64,000 nucleotides of DNA from Silene conica (Eukaryota; Streptophyta; Magnoliopsida; Caryophyllales; Caryophyllaceae): the NCBI GenBank assembly GCA_029255685.2, contig CM055312.2, forward strand, positions 28,366,203 to 28,430,202. The letters are read 5' to 3'. A program made the position numbers and the translations under genes. The notes under the pieces are model-generated. The model was given only the letters and a program-made list of their open reading frames with translations. It was not told the origin of the DNA and made no database searches. This document shows positions 11,681-26,600 of this stretch, in pieces. Position 1 is the stretch's first letter; each line of letters starts with the position of its first letter.

Positions 11681-14600
11681 TCATACAACAGTGGTTTCAA
11701 GGGCTTTAATCACATTCCGGCGCCAAAGAGCTGTGTCAATATCAAATCTGAGTTCCCAAGTAGGCCAATAATGCAAATCCTGCTTTAATGTTAATACTCG
11801 AGGCTTCCCGTTCAAGTGAACGGTTCTAACACGTGCATAATCCCCATGCTCTAGTTCCTGCTCATTGATTAAATGTAAATATTAGACAACATGACTGAAA
11901 TACAATAGTAGCACAAGCTATGTTGCTATGTCACTTCATATTTCCGTACGCAATTAACACTCGTACACAGGTTTATGGCATTAATTTTCGAATAAAAATT
12001 ATGAGGATATTTTAAAAAATAGGTTAAGTGTGACCACTTGGGCATAGGCACTCATGCTGATAGTTCTAATAAAATTAGAGTAAGATAGAAAGTAATTAGT
12101 TCAGAAAACTACACAATTATTTCCTCAAAGGTTGACATTTGACAATGGTTGGAATTAAGTATGTTTCGAGTGAAATCACATAAAACGTGTTAATAGAGAA
12201 TAAATGACATGTATAGAGAAATGCAGCGTGGTAAGCCGCATCGGGTGATTGACACGGGAAAGGGAAAGGGGACCGCAAAATAGCAACTCGAACTGCAAAG
12301 CAAGTCGAACAAGGATGAAAGACAGATTTGATAGGGAACCTTTGATGATTGTTCTACGCAGACTGACTACTGCTGAACTGATGCTGCGGCAATATAATGA
12401 ACGGCATAAAACAAGTAATTAAACAAGAATGATTCAGAGTGATACGGTGTTAATTACCCAAATAGCTGACGAATATCAAATATTTGTAAGCACAACCATG
12501 CCACGACAAGAGTATCACGTACACGAGTTGCAATAAACCAGCATATGTGAGTTGCGAATTTGAGACATTCAAACATTTAATATGATACTACATGACAGTG
12601 AGTTTACTACAATTTCTCTGCACGATTTAACAAGTTTTATGGTTCGATGTCTTAACAATATGCTACCTTGAAATTCTAATGCGTTACCAATCAAAGAAAG
12701 TGCATATATTTCCAAATTCTGAGATCAAAATCCATGCAAAATACCCAAAATTAACAGGTTCAAGCTAATGCAATAGAAGTATAAGTTGATATACCTTGGT
12801 AACACTAACAAAAGCATCTAGATCTGGAGTAGGTTTGCCATTCACTTCAACTATCCACTGAAGGGCATAAAGACCATATCTATGCACTGGGCTTCCATGG
12901 CACCACCTGTAAAAGTGTGAAATGGTAGGATGGATTTTAGCTTCAGCATACAATCTGATGTTTGTTTCCAGAACACCGCTATAACAAAGCGCTGAAGCAT
13001 CCATGGCGAGATAAATTAAAATCAAAAACTAGACCTTGAAAGTAGCCAAATGACCTGTCATTCGACTTAATTAAGCTAAATCTTCTTTAAGAGAACGCTA
13101 AATATACACTCAAATATTCATCATTTATAATGAGATAAGAGACATACATCTACCATAGCAGTTGGAGTAAAATTACCTTGCCACGTAAACACCATGGCCT
13201 TCCTCAGGAAGAAATCCAAGAGCTCGAACAGCTGGGTGAGGATCCTGAACTATGCAACCACACCAATTTACAACACGAACCGTACCAATACCATCTCTTA
13301 CATCTGTTCCCACCACTACTTCCATTTCACGTCCCTGCAGTTACATTATCTTTCAGATTTTTTAAAAAAATCCGATTTAAATGACTTAAATAAGAAAGAC
13401 ATTATGCCATATACCAACCTGCCGGAAAATGGTCATCTGCAACATTCCATCAGTATAATCATCCTTGTCCAAATCCAGGCAAGCATTCTCTATATCACGA
13501 AAGCATGTTACTGGTCCTTTATTGATTGCCAATAGCATGTCACCCTGCTCCAGAATATTTTCGGCTTTTGATCCAGCTAAACATCCTTTCACACGTAAGA
13601 CTTGGCGCCTTACAGGATCTTTCCTCACTAGGGCCTGGTTTGAAGTAATTTATCAGGAGACGATCATGGTAGTTAGTACTGCATAAACCTTTCATCATAG
13701 GATATGGAAGAAAAGTAGAAACAAGAGTTTAATATATGAAGAATGACATCCCTATCAAAGAGCCAATGTTTCAAGTTGCAAAACGTAGTGTACCCATGGA
13801 ATATCTTCTTTTCTCAAATACTTGTATGCCTCTGCAATGCAAGAACCACTGCACATTTGACCACCATTGACCGGAAGGGTGGTTTGCAAATCCTAAGCCA
13901 CGATTAGAGATGGCAATCGGGTCGGTTTGGCCGGATTTGTATCAGGTCAAGTCGGGTTCGGGTGTTATCAGATGAGCCATCCTTTCAGCACAAGTTGAGG
14001 TCGGGTCGGGTCTGGTCCTTGAGAAAAAACTGTATTTATTACTTATCTCTAGATTCTATTCGACCTTTGTGGTTAAGTTGGATCCAGAATCTAAAGACGG
14101 TATCAAACTGAAATCTCAATCACTACCCTCACAAAGCAAGGAGATGTTGATGTCCAAGATTCAAAACAAACAAAAGGCAAGAACTAATGCCAACCTCTGG
14201 GGGTTCGATTCCTAATCGTGACACAGTGCGCTTTCTTAAACCAAAAAAATGGAAAATAAAAAAAATAGTTTGAGCCTGAGTAACTCGGTCAGATATTCAG
14301 ATGTAATAGATGCACTCAAGCTAAGAAAATGATGTTTATTACCTATATCTAGATTTTTTTAGACCTTTGTGGTTAAGTTGGATCCAGAATCTAAAGATGG
14401 TATCATACTGAAATCTCAATTACTGCCCTCACAAAGCAAGGAGATCCCGGTTGATGTCCGAGATTCGAAACAAACAAAAGGCAAGAAGTAATGCCAACCT
14501 CTATTATGAAGAAAATACATCAATATTAGTCGTTCACAGATGAATGAAAACAAGAATGAATTTATAATTCATATAAGTACTACAATCATCATGTTATTTT

Positions 14601-17600
14601 CCACACATGATATAGTATATAAAGATAAGTAACAAATAGGGAAAACGGCATTAAAACATAAAGAGAAACAATACCTTGATCCAATCATCACTCAGGCCGA
14701 AACTTCGAGCTTTTGACAGCAAGGTTGGGTAAAATTCCACCTCCAATATTCTCAGTAGTGGCATGGGCCTTTTAATGCCATTTATAAGAAGAGGCCGGCC
14801 ATTTGAACCGGATAAAATTTTCTCAAGGACTTGACTGACGGTATAGACCGGTATACCTCTAACAAACTGATGATCTTCTGATGAACTTGATCCATACTTT
14901 AGCTACAAATGAATTAATGAAATATTAGAAGCAGCAAGTTTATTAAATTTGAAGAAAAGTAATTAGAAAAAAAAAAAAACAGACCTGTGTTGAAAAGCTT
15001 CCCCATATTGCTTTAACTCTACCATGTTCGTCAGTCAGGACACCAGAAAATGTGCTGCCAAAATCTGAAAGGAAGAGAGAAAAAGTAACACCTCAAAAGA
15101 CAGCTTTTATCAACAACATTATCTCAATACGACAGTTCTCAAGGAGTCCTGTAACTAGCGGATTAAGGCCGGATGAATCCAGCCTTGCCGGTAACTGCAT
15201 ATATAGGCTGTTTCCGAATGACCCAGTGTAAATGCCATGTTGGAAGATTTATAGCATATTCAACGTGTCTATCATGTTTGACCAATTAATATGCCAGTTT
15301 TGATGTTTGGTAAACAACATTGAACCAGCAGATTTGGGGTCATTATACAAACAACATGCTGCATACCAAGCATATTTGTTGACATTCTAAAATAGAAAAA
15401 ATTACTTATTTTCATTTCACAAAGATAAGTAACAATCTATTAATCTAAATATGCTATTACCCAACACTTTAACTAATTCTGTGAACTAAAAAATGTCCGT
15501 CAAACCTTCCATAAAATCTGTCATTTATAACAGTTATTGCAATCTGTTTATGCTGAAAGTAATCCACTGATTACTAAATACGCCAAAAATAAATATTAAG
15601 TCGAGAATAGTATCAAATGACAACTTCTTAATGAAAAATCGCGCAAGTGAGTCATTCTGCGTTATTGCAAAATAATCCAGACCAAAAAAATACGGAGGCT
15701 TTGGTTCCACTGGGAATGGAAAAGACAAAGGTACACTAAAAGTGCAACTCTTCTACGTAAACTCACTTTTTAGGATAACAAGTTTTATTCATTTCTTACG
15801 TTGTTGCTCTTTTCTTTTGGAAAAAGAGTACAGAAGTGATGAGGTATTTCATATACTTGAACTCGGAAGGAATATGGATTCGCGAAAGATAATCAGTGCT
15901 CAACCAAATCACCTGTGTCAAGCTCAATAACTTCCATATTAATGGCTCTGTATCGTGGATAATCAGCTGATCCAATATTCAATGCAGCCCCCGGATTGGT
16001 TACAATGGATTTCCGTGAAGTTGCTTGTAGACTTCTACTCAAACCAACAAGATATACAGCATCTCCACGACGTAACTGAGGCTCTAGTCATCAAAAAACA
16101 AAAATATTACCAATTATAAGCATTCACAACTATACCGAGGTGCATTCAACAACTCATAGCCACTCACATCTACTAGGATAAAGACTGCCACTTTTCAGCA
16201 TTCAATTCAATAATAAACCTTCACTAATAACTTGAATAATTAGTTTCATGAGCATAGGCACAAACAAGTACCCCCGGATAGGACTAGAGGTGGCAATATA
16301 AACTCTTTTAACAAAACTAATGAAGCATATAGATTACTCCAAATCAATTATGAAGGGAGGAAAGAGAATCTTCCACACTAGGCCAATCAGCAGCAAAATA
16401 CCTCTATCCAAATGCTCAAATCAGAACATAACCAAATACAGAAAGGAAAAACAACGTACATCAAGAGGGAAGGTATATAACCTGGAAGAAGCTCGGCTGC
16501 CCGAACTACTGAGAAACCAGCAACTCCCAGAGCAGAAGGGTCATATGCAATGAGCGCGTAATTATGTACAGGGTGGAGAAAAACAACCTAAACCATCATT
16601 AAAATCATCAAGTTGAGATTTTTACGGTCTTCAAGCAATTTAGATTTCTTTTTTTAAAAAAAGATACCTCCCCCGGAATTTCAATCGGATATGCAGCAAA
16701 GGATAGCATGATATCTGATGAAGTTATTGCAACGGTGTTCTTATCGACCACAACCAAGCCCATGTTCCTGGAGTGATGAATGATGACACCTGTACCAAAG
16801 AAATGTTGGGAATGCACGCCATCGAGCATGCATGAAGGAGGTACATGAACCTGAAAGTAATGATCCCAATAATAAAAGGTTTTCACATTTGTGCAAATAT
16901 AGCCCCATCTTTTTATACTATATAAATTTGCAATCTGTAAAATATTCTCACACCCATTAATTGCCCCCAATTAACCATACTTTATTAAAGCCTAACTATA
17001 TTTTGACCTGATTGTAAAATTCCAATTAATTTGATATATAAAATATAAAAATAAATTTAGTTTTGTCTGAATTAGGTTGGTGGGAGCAAGGTGGGCCGAC
17101 GACTGGATTGACTGGAGGTGTTGAATCAGGTTGTGTTGGTGGCAAAGGGAGAAAAAAAAATCAATTGGCGGAGAGAATGAAAAAATGACAAGGGTAAAAT
17201 TGGAAAAGACGTATGTGAAAGAGTAAAATCCGAATGTGAAAAAACACGCCCCAACAAATATTTGACTCGTATGACTTGATACAAGTATACAACATTCTCT
17301 TATTATTATAAAACTGCACCGTTAGAGTTTATAATGTAGCAAAACAAAAATGAAACCCGTGAAACACGGGTCATAAAACTAGTTAAATCCAAAAAAAAAA
17401 AAATCCCTAGCAAAAAAAGATCAGATATACATACCTCAAACATAACAAGAGTAGGCTCTATTACACGTTCGGGTACACAAGTATTAGACGCTGCAGCAGC
17501 TTCACCTTGATGATCTTTTGGGACATCATTCTCCGAAATTCCAACGTCCTCCAAGCTTTCATCTTTAGACTCATCCACTAAACTATCCGTAATAGTTACC

Positions 17601-20600
17601 CCATTAACTTTCCGCTTCTTGCTCCCATTATCAGACTCATCCCAAGCATTAGCTTTCTCAGAAGCATCATCACTATTAGTCTCCATGTTAGCAGCACAAT
17701 CAGGTAGGTTTTGATGATTATCTTGATGTGTCAGGTCCATTAGACAAGTCCCTCTATTATCTAATGGCATGGCGTTATCGCTAGAACTACAATTACCTTG
17801 AAAAATACCAGGCGACAGGAGTGGAGAGTCTGATGGTAAGGCGGGCCTGGGTACCCATAAGCCACAACTATCATCACGAGAATATATACGAGGAGGGGCA
17901 TACCATTCGTGCCGATCAACAGTAACCAAGACTGACTGCAGTGGTAAGTTTGCAGTACACCATGTCTCAGATCAATGAAAATAGAAAGATAAATGATAAT
18001 TGACGCAAGTATAATCTCATTTGACCGATCAACTACGTATATGAAGGAGGATGGCGAAGGGGATTTAGACAATCAGCAACATGTGCAAGTTGACAGCAAT
18101 AATGCAAAGAAGTTTATGAAACACTAGAGATACGTTTGAAGAAAGGATAGAGGGTGACCTTTGTAAACTGAGACATGGGGATTGGGGACAGACATCTGGG
18201 ACTCAACCAATCAGAAAATCCTAAGAGTGTTAGGCAAGATGTGGGACACAGATATGTTTTAGAAACAAGAAGCACACTAAGAGCATGTGTAATGAGGAGC
18301 TCTCCATGGAGCTCTCCAAATGGTCCCCAGAAATGGAGAGCTCTCATGTTTGTTTTTGCACTATAATAAGAGCTCTCCAAGGAGAGAGTGGGTGCACTCC
18401 ATGCCAAAAAATGGAGAGTAGCTCTCTTGGTGCTATTGGGGGAGAGGAAAGGAGAGCTAGCTCTCCATTTGAAGTGGGCCATAATCAACCAATGACATAT
18501 TGCCAAATGGAAAATGTTAAATGTAAATGTTTTTTGTATAAATGAATTGTGCATATAATCAAACCCTTCATGTTAACTAGCACACACTTTATTCACAAAT
18601 CTTTTATATTTTCCATCTCTTATTTAATGGATAGTCCAAATTATAAAACTAATCAAAGTCTTAGAAAATACATGGCAAAGATATCATGGTAGAATTTAAT
18701 AAAACATTGATAGTTGAACACGTATGGCAAAGATATCATGGTAGAATTTAATAAATCGTTGATAGTTGTCACTTTTAATGATTTACTCCTAGTTTGGTTT
18801 GATTTTTAAGTAAAATGATCTATTGTATCAAAGCTTTATTATAGGTTTTTTAAGGAGTAAAATTGTTAAAAGAATGTGTTTACATAATTAACATTGACAG
18901 TTTGATAATTAATGAATGTTAGTATATTTAATTTTTGCATGATATAAACTAAAATGTAGGGTAAAATCACATAGGACCCAATAAAATGAGGTGGAAAACA
19001 TGTTGGAGAGCTCCTTATTGTGATTGGTAGAATTGAAGGTTGCTCTCTATTTTTGGGGACCATTTGGAGAGCTCCAAGGAGAGCTCCCATTACACATGCT
19101 CTAACACAGCAAAGATACTTTTGTAAACAATAGAAGTGCATGGTCACTGAGCAACCACAACTGCGATCAGACTGAAAATCCAAATCATGTTCCAACACAA
19201 AAGTTGACTCTTTCTCCCCACATTCGTTAAATAAGGCTCATTTGACATTTTTAGTGAGAAGGAAAAGAAGTCAAATACGGATATTTAATGAACAAAATGG
19301 AGTATTATAAGCATAGAGCCTAAAATCATGTACCTTTCTCCGATGCCGATCCACATAAGTTATATATTCCAATGGTACACGGATTCCCCTAGATAGCTTG
19401 GAGAGGACTGAAATCAGCTCCTGAAGGCATGATATCTCCTGTCCAGCAAATTTTTTTATGATGGCGTGACGAGGGACTCCAGCTCTGACAAGCATGTACC
19501 TGGCATTATCCCCAACAAGGTGACAATACGTGAAAAATTACCAACATATTCAAATAATGGTACAGCCAATAATGGAAGATGTACACAACAGCCAAACAAC
19601 CTCCAGAAATATCATCAGCAACCAAAGTAACAACAAAATTACCCTTGTGCCTCAATGGCTCTTGCAAATTGCAGGATAGGGAGACCGGATGAACGCGTAA
19701 TACAAATAGGTTGTTTCTGAATGACCAAACATTAAAAATGAGTCGATAACTGCATCGAAGGACAGCTACTTCATAATACAGAGAAGCGCAACCACTTCAG
19801 TAAGCCAATTTGCTTTATTCTATCACACAGAAGCAAGGAGTAATGAGTCTTTTGCTCCATTGGAAATACAAAAAAAAAAGTCATTTGAACTGAAATTTCT
19901 GCAGAGAACTACTCAAAGCAGCTTCTACACACTTAAGAAGAACGTCTAGACCAAGGCCATAGTAGATAAGTCGAGGGATAATGGAAAGATTTATGCAGAT
20001 AATTCCCACCCTGTTTAAGCATGGTATCATAACGGTTTTTGCAACAACAGTAACAAAGCTTGGTCCTGTTAGGGTCATCTAACATGAATCATCTTTCGTA
20101 AAAGGTTCATGAAACAAAAAAATAAAGTGAAAAATGTCAACTGTCCCGAGTATCTCAGGTACTACAAGCGATGGAGGCTTTATATTATCTCAGGATCTTC
20201 AAGAACAGGCCAAACTATGACTCTATCAAAGCACCTGGCGTAAAGAATTTCTCAAAGAGATCTATATATAGGGCCGTGGTCAAAATTGTCAATTGGCATA
20301 CATAGAACAGTCCAATGGATAAACACAAGTTCAAATTCTAAATAACACAAACTAGTTAATAAATTGACAAACACACAGCTACAATAATTTTACAAATGAT
20401 ACTTTGAAGACACTTAATACAACCACAAAGCCTACACATTTTACAGTAAAGACTTACCCAGGCTCTGCAACATATACAAGACCACAATTGAAGCGGAAAT
20501 TCCGAGCCTGCAAAAGAGCATAGCTTATTCAGAAACTTCAATGTCAAAGCAAGCTACAGAAATTCAAGGCAAAAAAAAAAACCATTATTGGAAATTCACA

Positions 20601-23600
20601 GCAGCAGCAGCAGCAACTTGATATTAAAATAAATAGGCAACTTTCTAGATATTCCTAAAGAGCCATGAAGGAATAGGCAAACCTAATAGAAAGATGGTTG
20701 AGTTTGATGCCCTGAAAATTATGTGCAAGCCGTAGTAAATACAGCAGTCAAATCAGGACAGCAATATGTAGAAAGTGAGCCCATGTAGTATATACGAATA
20801 TCAGGATGTCTAGCTTTCCATTAAACTTTTGGAGTTGGGAAAAAAAGCAAGAATAATAACAAGAGGTGACAATCGGGTCACTCGAGTCGATTATGGGTCA
20901 GATCAAAGCGGGTTGGCCATATCGGCTTTGGGTTGTGTCGGGTCAATGACAAGTTCAGGTCAATTGCAGATCATGACAGATCATTTTCCTTCTCCGGGGG
21001 CTCCTTTGCTAGAGATTAAGGGGCACCCTTGCTTCGGAAAAATGCTTTTAACTCTCCAACCCAGAGAACTCCAGTCTAGCGTAGGCTATAGATAGGCTAC
21101 TATTTTTGCTAGGCCGCTCCCCCTCATTCCGCTCGCCCAGCCTTCTTCACAAACTGGTACCATCGAAGAACCTTTTTATAGAATAAAGCGATCGGCCGGC
21201 ACGCTTGAAAATATATAGAGAATCCGAGACTCCGAGAGACACTATTAGACTTCTTTATTCCATTGCGGAAAAAAAGTGCTCAAGGCTTTCAAACGCATAC
21301 AAGCAATTCGTATCCAATTAAAAAATTGGGTCATCATGGGTGACAAGTCGGGTCGGGTTCAATTCGAGTTATCAACGTGTATTTTATTTTACGTATTTAA
21401 TTTGGGATCGATAATTCATGCATGTTAAATTGATTTATAGGTGCATATATTTTAGTTTTAAATGAAAACGATTAAGATGAATGTAGATTACTAGATTTAG
21501 TCTTATTTGGACTCTTAATAAGCTAATTCATTATCGGGTCACCCATTGGGTTAAGTCAAGATCAGGTTACCAAGTCAGCTCAGGTCGGAGGTCAGGTTCG
21601 GCTGGAACGAATAAAGTTTCCATCGTTTCTCAGTTCAACATCGAGTCAGGTCGGGTCGGTTTCGGTTCACCAACTTTTTGAGTTCTCTAACGGTCAGGTT
21701 TCAGGCCGTTGGGATCGGGTTCCTCGAGTTGGGTTAGCTTTTGCCCATTCTAATAATAACCAATAGCACTAGTAACAGAATGAGTCACAGATGTATATTA
21801 CAAAACAAAATATAATCATTCACCACACACGGAAAGCAAAATTATGTTTAAAAACTAGCCACAAAATATACACCAACCTGCTGATAGGACAAAGGATGAA
21901 TCACTGCACCACTCACTTCAAGAAAATGGTCCGGTGTAATTGAGTGCATGTCCTGAACCTGAACCAGCATTGATATGAGAACTTTGTCATAAATATCAAA
22001 TTTCACGTCATATAAGACAAATAGTGTATGTCACTCAAAACACTTCATTTGAACACAATAGGAGTCAGACTCTCAAATTCCCAATGTTTCTAATCCCAAG
22101 TGCAGATCCCTCTTGGGCCCAACTATAAACAACTAAGACATAGGATAGCCTAACGCAGATCAGTAAATATAAATAGAGGTCATCTGTCTGTCTGAAACCA
22201 CAGAAAGACAATACTGGAGTGCCACAAAAATACAACTCCCTTTTCAAAATTTCAACAAAACCCCTCTTTGTAGTTTACCCAGGAAATATTTCAAAATCAC
22301 ATATGTACCAGGAAATAATGAACACAAATGAGCAAACTTACCACAATGTCAACTGTAACTGGAGTGCCACCTCTTTGAATCTGAAATTCAATTTTCTGGT
22401 TCACACAATCGTCCAATAAAGTCTCCAGTTTCAGGAACTGAGTCATAATCTGTATATGTAAACTTGTTTGATCAGATATAATAACACGTGCAAATCAAAA
22501 CCATTCTTTTGCTCAGACTATTCTGTAGATAACTTATAACTATTGTGTTAAGTTCCTATGACCAAATGGACGTGCAACATAAAGCAACTTGAGCACAGCC
22601 GTACGAAGAATTACTCAACTGTCACATCATAAGAGATGTATTAAAATCATATGAGACTCATAAATCACAGTAAGGCAAGTATCTTAAGAAAGAGCAATCA
22701 AAATGGAAAAAGTTTGTCGTAAAAGCACCATCACCACTAAAACAAACAAAGCAAACGTATCATGTAGCATATGTTTTCAAAAAATCCAAGTGGGAAGACA
22801 ACATTTGGATAAACTAGTGCCAAACCAATCAACTGCCAGCGTTAACTGAGATTATCAGTGGACTAAAAGATAAAATGCATAAAGTGCACATACTGCTTAA
22901 ACAAGATGAAGACTCAAGAGTGACAAGCACAAATATGATTCTCGGCTCAGACATAATTAGAAGTAAACATATGAATTACACGCATAATTAAGTTCACTCA
23001 CTTCACCATTGACACGGACAAGCACATCACCAGTTTCCAGATGCTTGTATGCTGGTCCGCCGGGAACCTGCAATGGGGAATGGGGTGCAATTAACTACTA
23101 TTTTGAGCCAGCATTCTCAAAGTTTTACCTCTAAAATGTCCCATTACTTACCACAGAGTCAACAACTAGCATTCCAGTTTCTTCAGGAGGTGATGCATGC
23201 CGCACCATCTGCATAATTTAAACACACAGTATTATAGTGTTAATGGTCATATCGACACATGTCTCTTGCAAAGTAGAAAGAGATACTCAGGCTGGTACCA
23301 GTTCTGTATCCTTTTGAAGACCAAGCCGAAATGTCTCATCAAAACCCTTGTGGACAAAGGTCACCTGGAAAGCAAGGATATGGTCCCATAAGAATCAGTG
23401 TGCACACAACAGTTATTAATTAACATTAAGAGAAGGTCAAGCCTGAATTATTTGATATATCAAGCCACCAATTACAATACAAATAACATCGCCAAATTTG
23501 ATACCCACAGCGCCACTATATATCTCAATTAATAACACAAGCTCTGATAACAAGATTTGGTAACATAGCCAGTGGAGCCGGGAGCAATAAGTTAACTCCA

Positions 23601-26600
23601 GCTTTACTAGCTGATATATGTCAAAGCTATCAAAAGCCAGAACATTAATAACAAACCTGAAGCGTACCACGAGGGATGGTAATGGAAGGCCATTTCACTG
23701 GAGACAAGTCTCTACCATTTTGAAGGTATCTCAGAGCCCTGACTACCTGCATCAAATATCAACAAATAAAAGGACGTGGAACTAGACTACTTAACATTTG
23801 GATATGATTTGAAGATTTCAAAAAAGAAAAAAAAGGTGGATGCTCCACAACTTGTAGGCCATCATCCAATTTATGAGAAATAAGTATGCACGTTGAATCC
23901 AGGCTGATTTAATTCCATCTCATCTCTGTTATTAATGATCCATATCCAAATCTTAAGTATAAGAATGCTAACAAGTAACAAGAAAGATCATTGAGTTATC
24001 TTGCTTTGAATCCGTGTATTTATTTATTCACTGTGGGTAAAGAGTCACAAAACAAGTCAAAACTCACTCTTTCCAAGGGTAAGAAAAAAGCTGAAGCACT
24101 TGAAGACTTGCTTCCCGCATTCAACGCAACAGCCCGCCCTTGCCAATCAATAACAGGAGATCCACTTGAACCACCCTTAGTACCAGAAGCAGCCTGTTCC
24201 ACCAAAAACAGACATTAGAATCCTTACCACTACGACAGATGAATTTAGCCCACATCTCAGGAACTCGGTGGTAAAAAGAAACTATCCATGGTAGCCATGA
24301 TTTCAATTGGTTACAAGTCTCAACCCCATTCACAAGCGTTAAGTACGAGGCAGAGATTGAATTATACTCAAAAAATTTGGATGGGAAGTTCACAAATTTT
24401 GGGATTACTACCTACTAACACAAAATTAAGAAATTAAGTCAATTTCTATGAATGTTCATAGAAATTGACTTAATGTAATTTTGTATGAACACGTCTATAT
24501 TTTAGCTGATGTTTAATAATGAAAAAAAAAAAAAGATAATAACTCTTCCCATTCCTCACCAATTCTCTTCCTATCTCCACCCTCCCCAACTGCTCCAGGG
24601 ATTCCCCAGGAAACGGCACTATGTTTAGGTTACAAAGGTTTGATTAAGTCAATTACAGATAAACAAATCTAGTCTTTACTAAAATTTAGTTGGAAAAAAA
24701 ACTATTCCCACCCCTGCCTACTGCCAACTCCACAACTAGTTTCAAAGATGATGGAAACAGAGAAGTCGAAACAGAGATATTGACTGAGAAACAGAGAAAG
24801 TACAGTTAGTAATTAACTTTTAGCTGAAACTAACACTTAATCTGACTGAATAACAGTCTCTGCAAAAGTTTGAAAATAAAAATAAAATAACCAAAGGCTT
24901 ACCAACATACCATACATAACGCTCAAAGATAAAGGTACCAGGCTACCAGCAGGATAAAGTCGAAACTATAGGGTCACTATAGATGATTTCCCCTAGGTTT
25001 CTTCTGGGTGTAGCTTTCCTTTTTTAGGCAATAGAGTATAGCCAAAAGGATGTAGGATCACATTGCTTAACAAAATGATAGGTGCGCAACCTCCTCCCCA
25101 CACACACCACACCACACCACACCACACAACTTTACCGACAAAGAAGGCAAGGGAAAATGCATTGCAGACTTGCAGTATGTAATCAAAAGAATTCCTTTCC
25201 TTGGAAAGATGGGAGAAAACCACATGCACCAAATGAAAGTAAGTACCGCGAGCATCCATGAACGTTTTTTTTCTATGGCATTATCCAGCCCTCAAAATTA
25301 TTGCAGAGAAAATCAAAATCATGACAGAGCACAATCACAACTTAATACAAATATGGTAAATCGATCAACCTAATGCTCTCACCGATTCTATGATATGTTC
25401 TAACACAAAAGTGGCACACGAATTAGTCAATTAAAAAAAGCCTAGGGTATAAAAGCTCACTTCCCTATAGCAGGGTGCATATCAGAGTCATTTATATCAG
25501 AAACAACACATTAAGTACCACAGCATACATCAGAGTCAAAGACCAAAGACTAAAAACTCATCAGGCACCAAGTCGATCAGCTACTTACTTGCATGTAAAA
25601 CGTGTTGAAGTCATTGTAGCCATCCCTGTGTGAAGAAGGAAAAAAAGGAAGAATTACAAACTGATCAGGCGAGTCAAACAATACAACAGTCTATGACAAA
25701 ATCTGATTAATATTATTAAACCAGTAATGAAGAATTGAAGATAATGACCAACTAAAGGCAGGAAAACGAAAACTACAAGTCACGGAAAAGATCACCCTTT
25801 AGTACTACAACTCCTGATAAGAAAAATATTCAGGTTAACAGCATCAGAAGCTTATAACAGATATTTCTGAGACTCCCTCTACATGCTGCTCTGTTGGCTA
25901 TCTACCTTCTCTTCTATGCAACATCAAGTGTTATTTCAAACAACAAATATCATCCAATCATGTGAGAAAGAACACTAATCCAGTCTTCGAAAAGGTATGT
26001 CGTTTTCAAAAACTTGGAGGCTCTGTCCCAACTAACTTAATTTAGCACCAGATAAAAACTCACAACCTCCTCTGACTGTCTAACAAACATAGACTACAAA
26101 ACCTCGGTATCCAAATTTTGTTCAATATGTACCTTACTAAATACTAATGACCTAAATATGATAGTCATACTTTTCGACTGCGTTGGTTGATCAAGATTAT
26201 TTCAAGATGAAGCAAGAAAAATGCAATAATGATAGTGTAGAAGGAAATAAGCACAATAGGAAAAACATGTTACACGGGATGAAAGTCAAAGGGTGTTAAA
26301 AAAACATGATAAGATTCATTAAGGCCCTCATGAAGTACTGAAGTTATGTCGGCAAAGCCCCTCCCAATAGAGGGCCTTCCAGCAGTCCTAACCAAAACCC
26401 AGATTCCTCAATTAAAATAAAAATAAAAAAATACAAAGATGTTTGAGGGCTTCAGCGGATAGCGGGGATGATACTACCAAACAAGCTAACTAGTTTCCAG
26501 ATGGGAAGGGAGAAAAGGGTGAAAGCTGAATGCAGGGAATATAATTTGTCGATCAAAGTTTTGAAAAGAATTTTATGTACATCTAAATTCTGAACTTACA

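Noticed and set aside
14202..14212. tRNA gene suggested by GGTTCGATTCC
   Set aside because: No A-box, acceptor stem or anticodon arm could be built around it; at best a SINE fragment.
18175..18545. Open frames in DEG7 intron 14
   Set aside because: They run through the Tourist-like MITE terminal repeats and have no coding signal.
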